A DNA stretch of 64,000 bases, from positions 173,533 to 237,532 of the forward strand of contig VGTI01000003.1 in assembly GCA_016874735.1 (NCBI GenBank). Direction: 5' to 3'. Below, piece by piece: positions 50,820 through 58,908 of the stretch (the stretch's first letter is position 1; every line of letters begins with the position of its first letter). The translations under genes were made by a program, and so were the position numbers. This stretch comes from Deltaproteobacteria bacterium (GTDB taxonomy: Bacteria; Bdellovibrionota_B; Oligoflexia; Oligoflexales; CAIYRB01). Under the pieces are notes generated by a model, which saw only the letters and a list, made by a program, of their open reading frames with translations, was not told the DNA's origin and did no database searches.

Positions 50820-51851
50820 TTAAAACAGCGTCGGTTGGTCGTTGACGAAAAGAGGTTTGACGGTGACCCCGATGTTGGCGAGCTCCGCTGCATAACGCTT
50901 AGCAAATTGCCCCATGACGTAGACTTCTTTGGGGCCTACGGCAGTAATGATGTCGCGCATTTCTGGCCCGTCGAAAGATGTGCCGAGAACAAATCGTTCA
51001 GCGACTTGGCGGCTAGACCCCAACGAAATAGTCTCGTCGAGTACCCCTTGTACGCCTAGGATTGGGGCTTCGGGTAGGTTGCTTACACGGCTGTTGCCGA
51101 TGTGACCTCGGATGGGAATGAGTGTGACTTTTTGTTTAGCGTATTTACGGGTGAATCTGGTGTAGGGACCAATCTTGGATCCGGAGTCTTCGTAAACCTT
51201 GTTTATCTTCGCAATAACGTCATGCACCGCAACCGGGATCTCGTGGTCGGTGAGTAGTTTGGTTATTTCCTGTGCGGTGCCAACAGGGTCACAGAGAATA
51301 ATTGGATAAACACCATGTTTCACCATACTTTGTACGGTTTCAAGTAGTCTGTCTTTCTCGCGTTTGCGATTTGGTAAGGCTAGATTTGGATCTGCCTGAG
51401 TCGGCGCGAGAACCAGAGTGTGCGCCTTTTTGAGCTGCATCTGCCTCACAGTAGGGACGCGCTGGGGTTGCAGATTCGGCGCATAAAGTAGGCGACCGCC
51501 ATCGACCTCAACATAAAGAGACGCTCCACCTAGGACACAACCAGAGGGCAGAAGCTCCATGCGCAGACGTCCGATCGAAAACGGACGGTTGTACTGGCAG
51601 ACCAAGGCATTCGGCTTTCGTCGAAACGCTTCAAGTATTCTTACCGTTTCGGCAGTGGCGATGACTTGCGGGACCTTGGGATTACTTTCGAGGTCAGGGG
51701 TGGAGATGAATGATAATTCCCCATTAGCCTGGGCATCGAACCATAAAATGGAGTCGGCCAGGTGCAAACCATCCTCGGTCTGCTTGACCTGGATGGTGCT
51801 CGATTTGGTTCCGCTCTTCTTTATCACCTGGGAAAGGCTCCAGAGCAGCAT
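50820..51851 (-). CDS. Degenerate metallo-beta-lactamase / beta-CASP family protein
   Basis: A 343-aa protein with the layout of beta-CASP nucleases (RNase J, CPSF-73, SNM1/ligase-associated exonuclease) but without the metal site. The segment ELSFISTPDLESN occupies the position of the usual HxHxDH motif and has none of these residues. LLPSGCVLGGA stands where PAGHxLGSA is expected, with Cys for His. LLYAPNL replaces YTGDF, losing the Asp. The beta-CASP part (GVYPIILCDPVGTAQEITKLL, IPVAVHDVIAKINKVYEDSG) is recognisable. The start could be TTG 51857 or ATG 51851. It is likely a non-catalytic nucleic-acid-binding or regulatory relative. Confidence 0.75.
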   Translation of the reverse strand: MLLWSLSQVIKKSGTKSSTIQVKQTEDGLHLADSILWFDAQANGELSFISTPDLESNPKVPQVIATAETVRILEAFRRKPNALVCQYNRPFSIGRLRMELLPSGCVLGGASLYVEVDGGRLLYAPNLQPQRVPTVRQMQLKKAHTLVLAPTQADPNLALPNRKREKDRLLETVQSMVKHGVYPIILCDPVGTAQEITKLLTDHEIPVAVHDVIAKINKVYEDSGSKIGPYTRFTRKYAKQKVTLIPIRGHIGNSRVSNLPEAPILGVQGVLDETISLGSSRQVAERFVLGTSFDGPEMRDIITAVGPKEVYVMGQFAKRYAAELANIGVTVKPLFVNDQPTLF

Positions 51852-52261
51852 CAGCAATTCGTCGTTACTACTGGCTTATAGTAAACGTAAATCGCTGCGT
51901 CAAGCTAGCGAGTTTCCTGAAATTTTCACGGAGCTAGCCCCCCTGATTCGGGCGTTTTCCACCGGCGTAACGACTGTAGTAGGTCATGTGCCAATAGAAC
52001 TCGTGAAAAGGTGTGACCCCTTCTAGGGAACCGTTATTTAAGTTCCTGTAAAGATTGATATAATCAAGGTACCTGTGTGTTATTTTTGCAAACTCAACAC
52101 GGCGCGAGGTAAAGCTCATACCCATACCTTCAGCCCTCCGCACCAGGGATCGGCAATTATTGCCGAGGGCTTGAGAGCGTTGCATCGACTTGGGTGCGAC
52201 CGGTCTGTTATGATCCGGCTCGCCACGCGCAGGGGATTGGTAGTATTTAGGAGTTAACTGT
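51852..52261. other. Divergent intergenic region, ~410 nt
   Basis: It separates the beta-CASP-like gene (-) from the zinc-ribbon membrane protein (+). A TATAAT at 52059-52064 lies 198 nt before the plus-strand ATG, but its -35 hexamer is poor. AGGAG at 52250-52254 is a clear ribosome-binding site for the next gene. A 116-codon minus frame (51934-52284) overlaps that site and is not supported. No RNA gene is recognised. Confidence 0.5.
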
Positions 52262-53023
52262 ATGAACTGGTTGCCTTTTATCACGGCTGCGGTAGTGATC
52301 GGTTTGGGCTACCTGCTTTATACTTGGCAGCGGCAAAGACAGGTTTCGGGGGCACAGGCGTACCGTAAGCGGTTCCTGCAGGTGGTGACGCAGCTGGAAA
52401 CGGTTACCAAGGGCGTCACGGATATCGGCAACTCGCTGCAAACACTTCAGGTGCGGCTAGGAACCCGTTATCCCTCGTGGATAAAACTGTTTGACTATTA
52501 CGAGGCGACCCTTGCTCTCTGCGAAACAGTTCTAATCGCCACGCGCAAGCTGGAGCCCTTTGGCACCTCGCCCAGCGCCCTCGATTCTGTGCTGTTTCTC
52601 ATTCGCGATTTGAGGGAACGAGTCGGCCGCCTTGAGCTTGTCGTGCGGCAGATGATTGGTGGTGAACTCCCAGATTTGGGCATATTGCAGGTGCAAGCTG
52701 ATGGCCCACTCACGTCTGTGGTTAAAGGTTGCTATTTCTGCTCACGCCCGGTGATTGCTGATAAACAAACTGAAGTGAGAGTCCGCCTAGACGGGCAGTT
52801 ACGACAAGTTCACGGTTGCAAGGTATGTCGTGATGAGCTTACCTCGACGCGTAAGGTCAAAGTATTGCACTTCATGATTGAGGGACAGCCTGTGCATTGG
52901 TCGCAGGTTAATGATTATAGGCCGAACGAGGATTTTTGGAGCATTAATCAAGAACAATCTGATGTTACAAAAAGACATTTAGTTTTGGTGACGTCCCATA
53001 CTGAAGCCGGGCCGGTAGAATGA
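52262..53023 (+). CDS. Membrane-anchored protein with a zinc-ribbon-like motif
   Basis: A 253-aa protein. One N-terminal membrane helix (WLPFITAAVVIGLGYLLYTW) is followed by a helical region to about residue 135. A four-cysteine motif, GCYFCSRPV ... HGCKVCRDEL, spaces two CxxC pairs ~35 residues apart, the form of a zinc ribbon or treble clef. The ~55-residue tail is rich in basic and polar residues (KVLHFMIEGQPVHWSQVNDY). I do not recognise the family. AGGAG precedes the ATG. mdh follows after 70 nt with its own strong ribosome-binding site. Confidence 0.7.
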   Translation: MNWLPFITAAVVIGLGYLLYTWQRQRQVSGAQAYRKRFLQVVTQLETVTKGVTDIGNSLQTLQVRLGTRYPSWIKLFDYYEATLALCETVLIATRKLEPFGTSPSALDSVLFLIRDLRERVGRLELVVRQMIGGELPDLGILQVQADGPLTSVVKGCYFCSRPVIADKQTEVRVRLDGQLRQVHGCKVCRDELTSTRKVKVLHFMIEGQPVHWSQVNDYRPNEDFWSINQEQSDVTKRHLVLVTSHTEAGPVE

Positions 53024-53093
53024 CGATAGTTGCTAGGTCAACGTGGTAGATTCCACTACCACGACGAGTTACCCGAATAAGGAGGAGATACAG

Positions 53094-54086
53094 ATGAAAG
53101 ATCCAGTTCGCATTGCCGTTACCGGAGCAGCGGGACAGATAGGCTACAGCCTGCTCTTTAGACTGGCTTCGGGCGAAGTTTTTGGTGAAGACACTCCAGT
53201 AGAGCTCAACTTGGTCGAGCTGCCCGCCGCTATCAAAGCAGCCGAAGGCACGGCTATGGAACTCGAAGATTGTGCATTTAAGACGCTGAAGAAAGTTAAC
53301 ATCTGCGATACTCCAGAAAAGGGGTTCGATGGCGTTAACTGGGCTCTGCTCGTTGGATCGAAACCACGCGGTCCGGGTATGGAGCGCAACGACCTGATCC
53401 GCGACAATGGTCACATCTTTGTAGGTCAAGGCAAGGCCCTTCAACGCGCAGCCAGCAACGTTAACATCATTGTCGTGGGAAACCCTTGCAATACTAACGC
53501 GCTTATCGCCCAGCATAATGCCAAAGATATCCCGGCAAACAGATTCACCGCGATGACTATGTTGGATGAGAATCGTGCCAAGTTTCAGTTAGCCAAAAAG
53601 GCCGGAGTTGATGTTCGTGAGGTAGGCAATCTGGCCATTTGGGGTAACCACAGCTCCACGATGGTGCCAGACTTTGAGAACGCGCTGATCGGAAAGCGTA
53701 AAGTAACCGACGTTATTAAAGAGCGCGCATGGCTTGAGGGTGAGTTCTTCACCACGGTACAAAAGCGCGGTGCGGCGATAATCGAGGCACGTGGTAAGTC
53801 GTCGGCAGCATCGGCCGCTGGTGCCTGCATCGACCAAATCAAAAATCTCTTGAAAAAAACACCAGCGGATCACTGGTTCTCAATGGCGGTAACCAGTGAC
53901 GGCAATCCTTACGATGTGCCGCCTGGTTTAATTTTCTCTTTCCCAGTTCGGTCGCTTGGCGACGGCAAGGGGTATGAGGTCGTCAAAGGCGTTCACCTAA
54001 CCGATTTCATACGTAAAAAGATAGCTCTTACCACTAAAGAGCTGACGGAAGAGCGTGAAGTCGTCAAGGCTATGCTCACCAAGTGA
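53094..54086 (+). CDS. mdh: Malate dehydrogenase
   Basis: NAD-dependent malate dehydrogenase of the cytosolic/LDH-like group, 330 aa. It shows the dinucleotide motif [16 protein letters not shown], substrate-contact [25 protein letters not shown] and the catalytic histidine in [16 protein letters not shown]. The frame opens at 53043, but AAGGAGG (53079-53085) directs initiation to the ATG at 53094. A long hairpin follows the stop. Confidence 0.96.
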   Translation: MKDPVRIAVTGAAGQIGYSLLFRLASGEVFGEDTPVELNLVELPAAIKAAEGTAMELEDCAFKTLKKVNICDTPEKGFDGVNWALLVGSKPRGPGMERNDLIRDNGHIFVGQGKALQRAASNVNIIVVGNPCNTNALIAQHNAKDIPANRFTAMTMLDENRAKFQLAKKAGVDVREVGNLAIWGNHSSTMVPDFENALIGKRKVTDVIKERAWLEGEFFTTVQKRGAAIIEARGKSSAASAAGACIDQIKNLLKKTPADHWFSMAVTSDGNPYDVPPGLIFSFPVRSLGDGKGYEVVKGVHLTDFIRKKIALTTKELTEEREVVKAMLTK

Positions 54087-54104
54087 TAGGCGTATAAGTT
54101 GCGA

Positions 54105-54155
54105 GGCATTATAGCTGGCGGTTGACCACATTTTAACCCGCCACCTATAATTGCC
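54105..54155 (+). promoter_or_regulatory. Long imperfect hairpin in the mdh-lipoprotein gap
   Basis: The left arm GGCATTATAGCTGGCGG (from 54105) pairs with the right arm CCGCCACCTATAATTGCC (to 54155) with one mismatch and two single-base bulges, giving about a 17-19 bp stem. No T-run follows. It may end mdh transcription or protect its 3' end. The right arm also contains the -10 element of the next promoter, so the same bases may serve two roles. Confidence 0.6.
54122..54151 (+). promoter_or_regulatory. Strong sigma-70 promoter, probably leaderless
   Basis: TTGACC (54122-54127), 18-bp spacer, TATAAT (54146-54151). The expected transcription start, 6-8 nt after the -10, falls on the ATG at 54158. 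No Shine-Dalgarno sequence is present before that ATG, which is consistent with a leaderless mRNA. Confidence 0.6.
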
Positions 54156-54157
54156 TT

Positions 54158-54754
54158 ATGCTTTACAAAAAACTAAGAACAATTGGCGTCATCTATTTGG
54201 TTATATCTGGCTGTGTGCCGCTGCACTTACAGAAGTACCGGCAACAGCACGATCAGAGACTGGCGCCACCAGTTCCTCCAGTGGTTTCCGAGCCAACTCC
54301 GGTGGTTTCGGGAGCAGCTGAGCGTACTCAGGACTCTCACGCAACTCAAGATGCCGCCACCACAATCTACGTTGTAGATAAAGATACTTTCAGGCTTCAC
54401 CTGGCGGAAAGAGAAGTTTGGGAGGCGGTGCTGTCTGTCCTCATGCGCAACTATAGCCCACTTATAGCTGACAAAAACCAGGGCATTTTTGCCACTGAAT
54501 GGGACAGTTATTTCCTAAACGGGATTGTGTACCGAAACAAGATCTCGCTACGTCTGGCCAGAGGTGGGCCTGGAATCACCGACATGACGATCCACAACAG
54601 CGTTGAGCAATTACCAGGTGGTGCCGTGCCGGTGAGCGGAGCTAGTGTTACCTGGCTACCTGCTGGTGATCCTGCAGATGAGATTGGCCGCATCGTAAAA
54701 AATATGGCAATTGTGTTGGGACAGCCTGCTCCGAGGCTTCAGCAGGCAAGATAG
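54158..54754 (+). CDS. BamC-like outer-membrane lipoprotein
   Basis: A 198-aa lipoprotein. The N-terminus (LRTIGVIYLVISGC) has a lipobox with Cys19. A Pro/Val-rich disordered stretch follows, then a globular domain: EVWEAVLSVLMRNYSPLIADKNQGIFATEWDSYFLNG and RNKISLRLARGGPGITDMTIHN. Spacing and motif style resemble the helix-grip domain of BamC and related lipoproteins, which supports but does not prove a role in outer-membrane protein assembly. It seems to have its own promoter and no leader. Its 3' end lies 10 nt before htpX. Confidence 0.65.
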   Translation: MLYKKLRTIGVIYLVISGCVPLHLQKYRQQHDQRLAPPVPPVVSEPTPVVSGAAERTQDSHATQDAATTIYVVDKDTFRLHLAEREVWEAVLSVLMRNYSPLIADKNQGIFATEWDSYFLNGIVYRNKISLRLARGGPGITDMTIHNSVEQLPGGAVPVSGASVTWLPAGDPADEIGRIVKNMAIVLGQPAPRLQQAR

Positions 54755-54764
54755 GGGCGCCATC

Positions 54765-55670
54765 GTGATTAAAAGAGTATTCCTTTTCGTTCTGACCAAC
54801 TTTCTGGTGATGACCACCATCTCAATAGTGATTTCGGTCTTGGGGATCAGGCCCTATCTGACGGCCTACGGCATCGATTATCAGTCCCTCATGGGATTTT
54901 GTGCGGTATGGGGCATGGGAGGATCTTTCATATCCCTCCTCCTGTCGAAGACTATGGCTAAATGGTCTATGGGTGTATCCATCATTGACCCCAATACCAC
55001 GGATCCGCATGGTCGTGAGTTGGTGGCGCTGGTGCATCATCTAGCAGCCGGCGCTCATTTACCTGTGATGCCAGAGGTGGGCGTCTACGAGAGCCCGGAG
55101 GTCAATGCTTTTGCCACCGGCCCTAGTCTTGGCAATGCCCTCGTTGCGGTGTCTACGGGGCTTTTAAACCGGATGGATAGGCGACAACTAGAGGGCGTGC
55201 TAGGTCATGAGATTAGCCATGTCGCCAACGGCGACATGGTGACGATGACCTTAATTCAGGGTGTTGTTAACGCCTTTGTCATGTTTTTTGCTCGCATCGC
55301 CGCGTTTGCGGTCTCGAATCTCATGCGCAGTGAGGACGACGACCGTCGACCGTCTTACATGGTGCAGCAGATGTTGGTTTTTCTGTTCGATATCTTGTTT
55401 GGACTGCTCGGATCCATCGTTGTATGCGCTTTTTCGCGGTACCGCGAGTTCCGGGCCGATCAAGGTGGTGCTGGACTTGCTGGCCGCGACAAGATGATTG
55501 GCGCCCTGCAGGCTCTACAAAGAACGGTCGAAATGGTCGATCCGGCCCAGCCGGCGTTTCAGAGCTTGAAGATTGCTGGAGCCCCGAAAGGCATAGTCGG
55601 CCTACTGATGACTCATCCACCGCTTGAGGTAAGGATCGAAAGGCTCAAGCAATGGACGGGGCAGACTTAG
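54765..55670 (+). CDS. htpX: Membrane zinc metalloprotease HtpX
   Basis: Integral-membrane protease for damaged membrane proteins, 301 aa. A longer frame starts at 54711 inside the previous gene, but the GTG at 54765 with AGGGG upstream gives the correct N-terminal membrane helix (IKRVFLFVLTNFLVMTTISI). The zinc motif is HEISH (residues 148-152), followed by VANGDMVTMTLIQGVVN and a second transmembrane pair. The glutamate in SRYREFRADQGGA is the expected third zinc ligand. The C-terminal THPPLEVRIERL is family typical. Confidence 0.96.
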   Translation: MIKRVFLFVLTNFLVMTTISIVISVLGIRPYLTAYGIDYQSLMGFCAVWGMGGSFISLLLSKTMAKWSMGVSIIDPNTTDPHGRELVALVHHLAAGAHLPVMPEVGVYESPEVNAFATGPSLGNALVAVSTGLLNRMDRRQLEGVLGHEISHVANGDMVTMTLIQGVVNAFVMFFARIAAFAVSNLMRSEDDDRRPSYMVQQMLVFLFDILFGLLGSIVVCAFSRYREFRADQGGAGLAGRDKMIGALQALQRTVEMVDPAQPAFQSLKIAGAPKGIVGLLMTHPPLEVRIERLKQWTGQT

Positions 55671-55671
55671 T

Positions 55672-56691
55672 TTAGAATCTACAGATCCAGCGATCCTGGT
55701 GCCATTGACATTGATCTTCGCTGGGCATTGAGGTGCCTAGTGCGGGCTGGTTTGGTTGTTCTATCGGGCGCGGTACAAAGCGAACGACTTGGTTACTCAC
55801 AGCAAGAGGTACGGCTTCGATTCTAGGGCCCTCTTCGGCCGATTTTGCGAATGTCACCCGTACAGCGAGTCCCTCCTGCCCACCGGAGATCGGCTCGGTA
55901 CCAAATGCAAAATTACCCAAAGAGTAAAAAATAGGTTTTCCTTTGTAGGTTTCAATGTCCTGCACGACATGAGGGTGGTGACCAATGACGAGATCGGCAC
56001 CGGCATCTATCACGGATTGAGCCAGCTCTCGCTGATAGCTGGCAGCATGTTTTTGCCCCTCCTGTCCCCAATGGATTGAGACCACGGTAAACAGGCCCAG
56101 ATCGCTACAATCTTTGACCCTTTTCACAGTAAGTGTTTCACTAGCAAAAGCGGTCCCCGCCTGACTTTTCGTGGCCCAGAATGTCTCCGGCAGAGTTTTT
56201 GAAAATGCAAGTAGGCACACGGAACGGCCCTCAAGATCAATGATGACTGGCCTACTCGCCGTCGTTATATCCATCCCGGCTCCAGTGGAGCGGATATCAG
56301 CCCTGGCTAGGGCCATCATGGTACTGAGTAGACCGGGAAACCCAAAGTCCATGCTGTGATTGTTGGCTAGGGTTACGATGTCTATTCCTGCCGATCGCAG
56401 TAATCTTGCTGATTGAGGGGGCATACGCAGAAAGTACTGCTTCCACGTGGTTCGCGGAAGTTGTCCAGCAATGACTCCCTCGAGATTTACAATATTGTGC
56501 TTCGCAGTGTTGAGAAGCGGCAAACTATCACCAAAAACCTTCGGGACGGCGTACTTCGAATCTGTTTGGTAAAGCGACTTATTAGTGATAAGCACATCGC
56601 CGAAGAACTGGAGATCAGCGGTTTCAGCTTGAAGGCTGCTAGCGCACACCATCTGCGATACGACCAGTGACGCACAGACGAAGTATGACAT
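55672..56691 (-). CDS. CapA/PgsA-type metallophosphatase-like protein (poly-gamma-glutamate synthesis family)
   Basis: A 339-aa protein of the CapA superfamily. It has ADLQFFGDVLI at the start of the fold, IDIVTLANNHSMDFG, TVVSIHWGQE and VIGHHPHVVQDIETYKGKPIFYSLGNFAFG. These contribute the Asn/His/Asp residues seen in this calcineurin-like fold. The frame is open to 56844, but that extension is a tRNA-Ser gene read in reverse. The ATG at 56691 gives a signal peptide (SYFVCASLVVSQMVCASSLQA). No capB or capC gene is nearby, so the role need not be capsule synthesis. Confidence 0.85.
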   Translation of the reverse strand: MSYFVCASLVVSQMVCASSLQAETADLQFFGDVLITNKSLYQTDSKYAVPKVFGDSLPLLNTAKHNIVNLEGVIAGQLPRTTWKQYFLRMPPQSARLLRSAGIDIVTLANNHSMDFGFPGLLSTMMALARADIRSTGAGMDITTASRPVIIDLEGRSVCLLAFSKTLPETFWATKSQAGTAFASETLTVKRVKDCSDLGLFTVVSIHWGQEGQKHAASYQRELAQSVIDAGADLVIGHHPHVVQDIETYKGKPIFYSLGNFAFGTEPISGGQEGLAVRVTFAKSAEEGPRIEAVPLAVSNQVVRFVPRPIEQPNQPALGTSMPSEDQCQWHQDRWICRF

Positions 56692-56706
56692 TCGTGCGCA
56701 AATTCG

Positions 56707-56736
56707 TTGGAAGTGGCTGAATCGATAGTTTATAGT
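56707..56736 (+). promoter_or_regulatory. Candidate promoter for tRNA-Ser(UGA)
   Basis: TTGGAA (56707-56712), 18-bp spacer, TATAGT (56731-56736), 19 nt before the tRNA. The -10 is 5/6 and the -35 4/6 matches to consensus. Confidence 0.55.
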
Positions 56737-56755
56737 ATGACCCTTAGCAATAATT

Positions 56756-56843
<88 letters not shown>

Positions 56844-56945
56844 AAACTTCCCGACATCTTCGCTATAATAGCGCAAAAAAGCTGTTGCAGCACAGCGGGA
56901 ACCCATTAGCGCGTTGGCTTAGGAACTTTTGCTCGGACGGGTGTC

Positions 56946-57578
56946 ATGCTCCATCGACTGCAGCTATATCTGGTGCTTGTCGTAATGATGCTGTCTTCGG
57001 CAGCTCGAGCCCAAGAGGCCGACTTTGATTTGCCCTTCCTCATGAGTGAAGAGCCAGAAACTGATGAGTCGGCAGAAGCGCGTCAGTCCACCAAATACCA
57101 CATCGGCGTGGAGCTATATTCGGGGTCAAACCTCAGCTTAGGTTACCAATTATCTCGCGATCTTTCGGTTGAGTTGTACACCGAGTCACCGCCACAAAGC
57201 ACTAGTGTTAATATTGGGCCCCATCCGTGTGAGCTGATCAATGGCCCCTACATAGACGATGGGTTTATCCGCGGTGGACGGATTCGGTGGTTTTTAACCA
57301 ACGACTTCAATGTCGCTTTCTCCCCTTACTATCGTAAATATGAAACCACGTGCACTGCTAGTGATGGCGTCTCAAAGTACAGTCCCGGCGACAAAACGAG
57401 TTATGGCCTAAGCGCCTCGGTAGGCAGTCGTTGGCAGTGGCGCCATTTCTACGCCGGCGCTGAATGGCTTGGGCTTGGTCTTGAACGCGGGGACCCTAAG
57501 TGGCGTGACGGCCGGTTTAAGAGTGATCCATACAGCCGCCTTATTTATTTGCGTCTGGTGCTTGGCGCTTCCATTTGA
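56946..57578 (+). CDS. Secreted, probable outer-membrane beta-barrel protein
   Basis: A 210-aa protein with a signal peptide (LYLVLVVMMLSSAARA before QEADF). Alternating strands with aromatic girdles (YHIGVELYSGSNLSLGYQLS, IRWFLTNDFNVAFSPYYRKY, LIYLRLVLGAS) suit a small 8-stranded barrel of the OmpA/OmpW-like kind. Two cysteines (PCELI, TTCTAS) may pair in a loop. The family is not recognised. It sits between two tRNA-Ser genes, with a 16-bp palindrome straddling its stop. Confidence 0.7.
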   Translation: MLHRLQLYLVLVVMMLSSAARAQEADFDLPFLMSEEPETDESAEARQSTKYHIGVELYSGSNLSLGYQLSRDLSVELYTESPPQSTSVNIGPHPCELINGPYIDDGFIRGGRIRWFLTNDFNVAFSPYYRKYETTCTASDGVSKYSPGDKTSYGLSASVGSRWQWRHFYAGAEWLGLGLERGDPKWRDGRFKSDPYSRLIYLRLVLGASI

Positions 57579-57601
57579 GCTAGCTCAAAAAATTCAAAAA
57601 T

Positions 57602-57621
57602 GAGTCAAAATCTTTTGACTC
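57602..57621. repeat. Perfect inverted repeat overlapping the tRNA-Ser(GCU) -35 element
   Basis: GAGTCAAAA-TC-TTTTGACTC, 9-bp arms with a 2-nt centre. It lies 24 nt after the barrel gene and includes the TTGACT -35 hexamer. The neighbouring palindrome TTTGAGCTAGCTCAAA (57574-57589) spans the barrel-gene stop. These may be terminator hairpins, or an operator. Confidence 0.55.
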
Positions 57622-57644
57622 TGCCGGGCTTCCGCCGGTATAAC
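57615..57644 (+). promoter_or_regulatory. Promoter for tRNA-Ser(GCU)
   Basis: TTGACT (57615-57620), 18-bp spacer, TATAAC (57639-57644), about 45 nt before the tRNA. Both hexamers match consensus at 5/6. Confidence 0.7.
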
Positions 57645-57688
57645 TTCGACTCGCGGCTCGTTCCGCAGTAAGTCCACATATCATCTCC

Positions 57689-57778
57689 GGAGAGATGGCC
57701 GAGTGGCTGAAGGCACATCCTTGCTAAGGATGCGTACGGGAAACTGTACCGAGGGTTCGAATCCCTCTCTCTCCGCCA
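57689..57778 (+). tRNA. tRNA-Ser (anticodon GCU)
   Basis: Class II tRNA with the same acceptor as the upstream tRNA-Ser (GGAGAGA / TCTCTCC-G-CCA). The anticodon stem CATCC/GGATG encloses TTGCTAA, giving GCU. A long variable arm (GTACGGGAAACTGTAC) and T-loop TTCGAAT are present. Confidence 0.97.
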
Positions 57779-57840
57779 CACTTTCTTAATTCACCCATGT
57801 GTAAAGTGATTACGGTAGCTTATCCAGTGAGGAGACACGG

Positions 57841-58908
57841 ATGACTGGGGTACTTTCGACCTTACCGCGGAGCTTAGGTCTATTTATGCCAGCCGAATGG
57901 GAACGTCATCAGGCAACATGGATGAGTTGGCCATTTGACGACGATATGTGGTTTGGCCGCCTTAAGGAAGTCCGTGTTGAATACGAGGCCTTGGTGAGGG
58001 CCATAGCCAAGTATGAGACCGTTCATCTGCTTTTGCGCGATGGTGAGGCTTGGGACTCTGCCACTAACGCGCTACGGGACGCTGCTGGCATCAAATTTCA
58101 TCCGATGCCGCTGGATGACGTGTGGATGCGTGACAATGGGCCAATTTTCGTTCGGCGGCGGGATCCCCATTCGTTATTAAAAGACTCCGGTTACGCATAT
58201 GTAAACTGGGGCTTTAATGCGTGGGGAGACAAATACGAAAGCGCTAAGGACAATCTGGTACCTGAACGGCTGGCCCCCACGCTACGGCTACCTAGGTTCG
58301 AGCCGGGGATCATCATGGAGGGCGGATCCCTCGATGTCGATGGCTTTGGGACCTGTCTGACAACTAGGCAATGTCTCCTGACACCGACGAGGAATCCGCA
58401 TTTATCGCCCGCTGACATCGAGCGATATCTCGCTGATTATTTGGGCATATCGCGCGTAATTTGGCTTAACGAGGGCCTCGAAGGTGACCATACAGATGGG
58501 CACGTAGACACCATTACGCGATTTGTCGCGCCTGGGGTCGTTGTGACCTCGGTTACCGACAACAAGGACGATCCGAATTATCCCCCTATGCTTGAGAATC
58601 TGGAGATTCTGAAGGCCGAGATCGATGCTCGTGGAATAGCGTTAAAGGTGGTTGAATTGCCACTCCCCAAAGAGCCAATTCATCTCGAGGATGGCACACG
58701 CCTACCAGCAACCTATGCAAACTTCTATTTCGTGAATAGTGCGGTTTTGGTCCCCCAGTACGGTGACCCGAACGATCATAAGGCGCTTTCCATACTGCAA
58801 GGACTCCTCCCTGATCGCAAGGTCATCGGGCTATCGTCCCGTAGCATTATCGTTGGTGGTGGCAGCTTTCACTGTCTGACGCAGCAACAACCAGAGGTAG
58901 AAAGATGA
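57841..58908 (+). CDS. aguA: Agmatine deiminase
   Basis: Converts agmatine to N-carbamoylputrescine and ammonia. It is a guanidino-modifying (PPAD) fold of 355 aa. It shows WMRDNGPIFV, MEGGSLDVDGFGTCLTT, EGDHTDGHVDTITRFV (His/Asp of the active site) and the nucleophilic Cys345 in GGGSFHCLTQQQP. The next gene, aguB, overlaps by 4 nt and carries out the next step, which strongly supports the assignment. Confidence 0.96.
   Translation: MTGVLSTLPRSLGLFMPAEWERHQATWMSWPFDDDMWFGRLKEVRVEYEALVRAIAKYETVHLLLRDGEAWDSATNALRDAAGIKFHPMPLDDVWMRDNGPIFVRRRDPHSLLKDSGYAYVNWGFNAWGDKYESAKDNLVPERLAPTLRLPRFEPGIIMEGGSLDVDGFGTCLTTRQCLLTPTRNPHLSPADIERYLADYLGISRVIWLNEGLEGDHTDGHVDTITRFVAPGVVVTSVTDNKDDPNYPPMLENLEILKAEIDARGIALKVVELPLPKEPIHLEDGTRLPATYANFYFVNSAVLVPQYGDPNDHKALSILQGLLPDRKVIGLSSRSIIVGGGSFHCLTQQQPEVER

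Noticed and set aside
51934..52284. 116-codon minus frame upstream of the zinc-ribbon gene
   Set aside because: It overlaps the ribosome-binding site and start of the plus-strand gene and shows no domain or start context.
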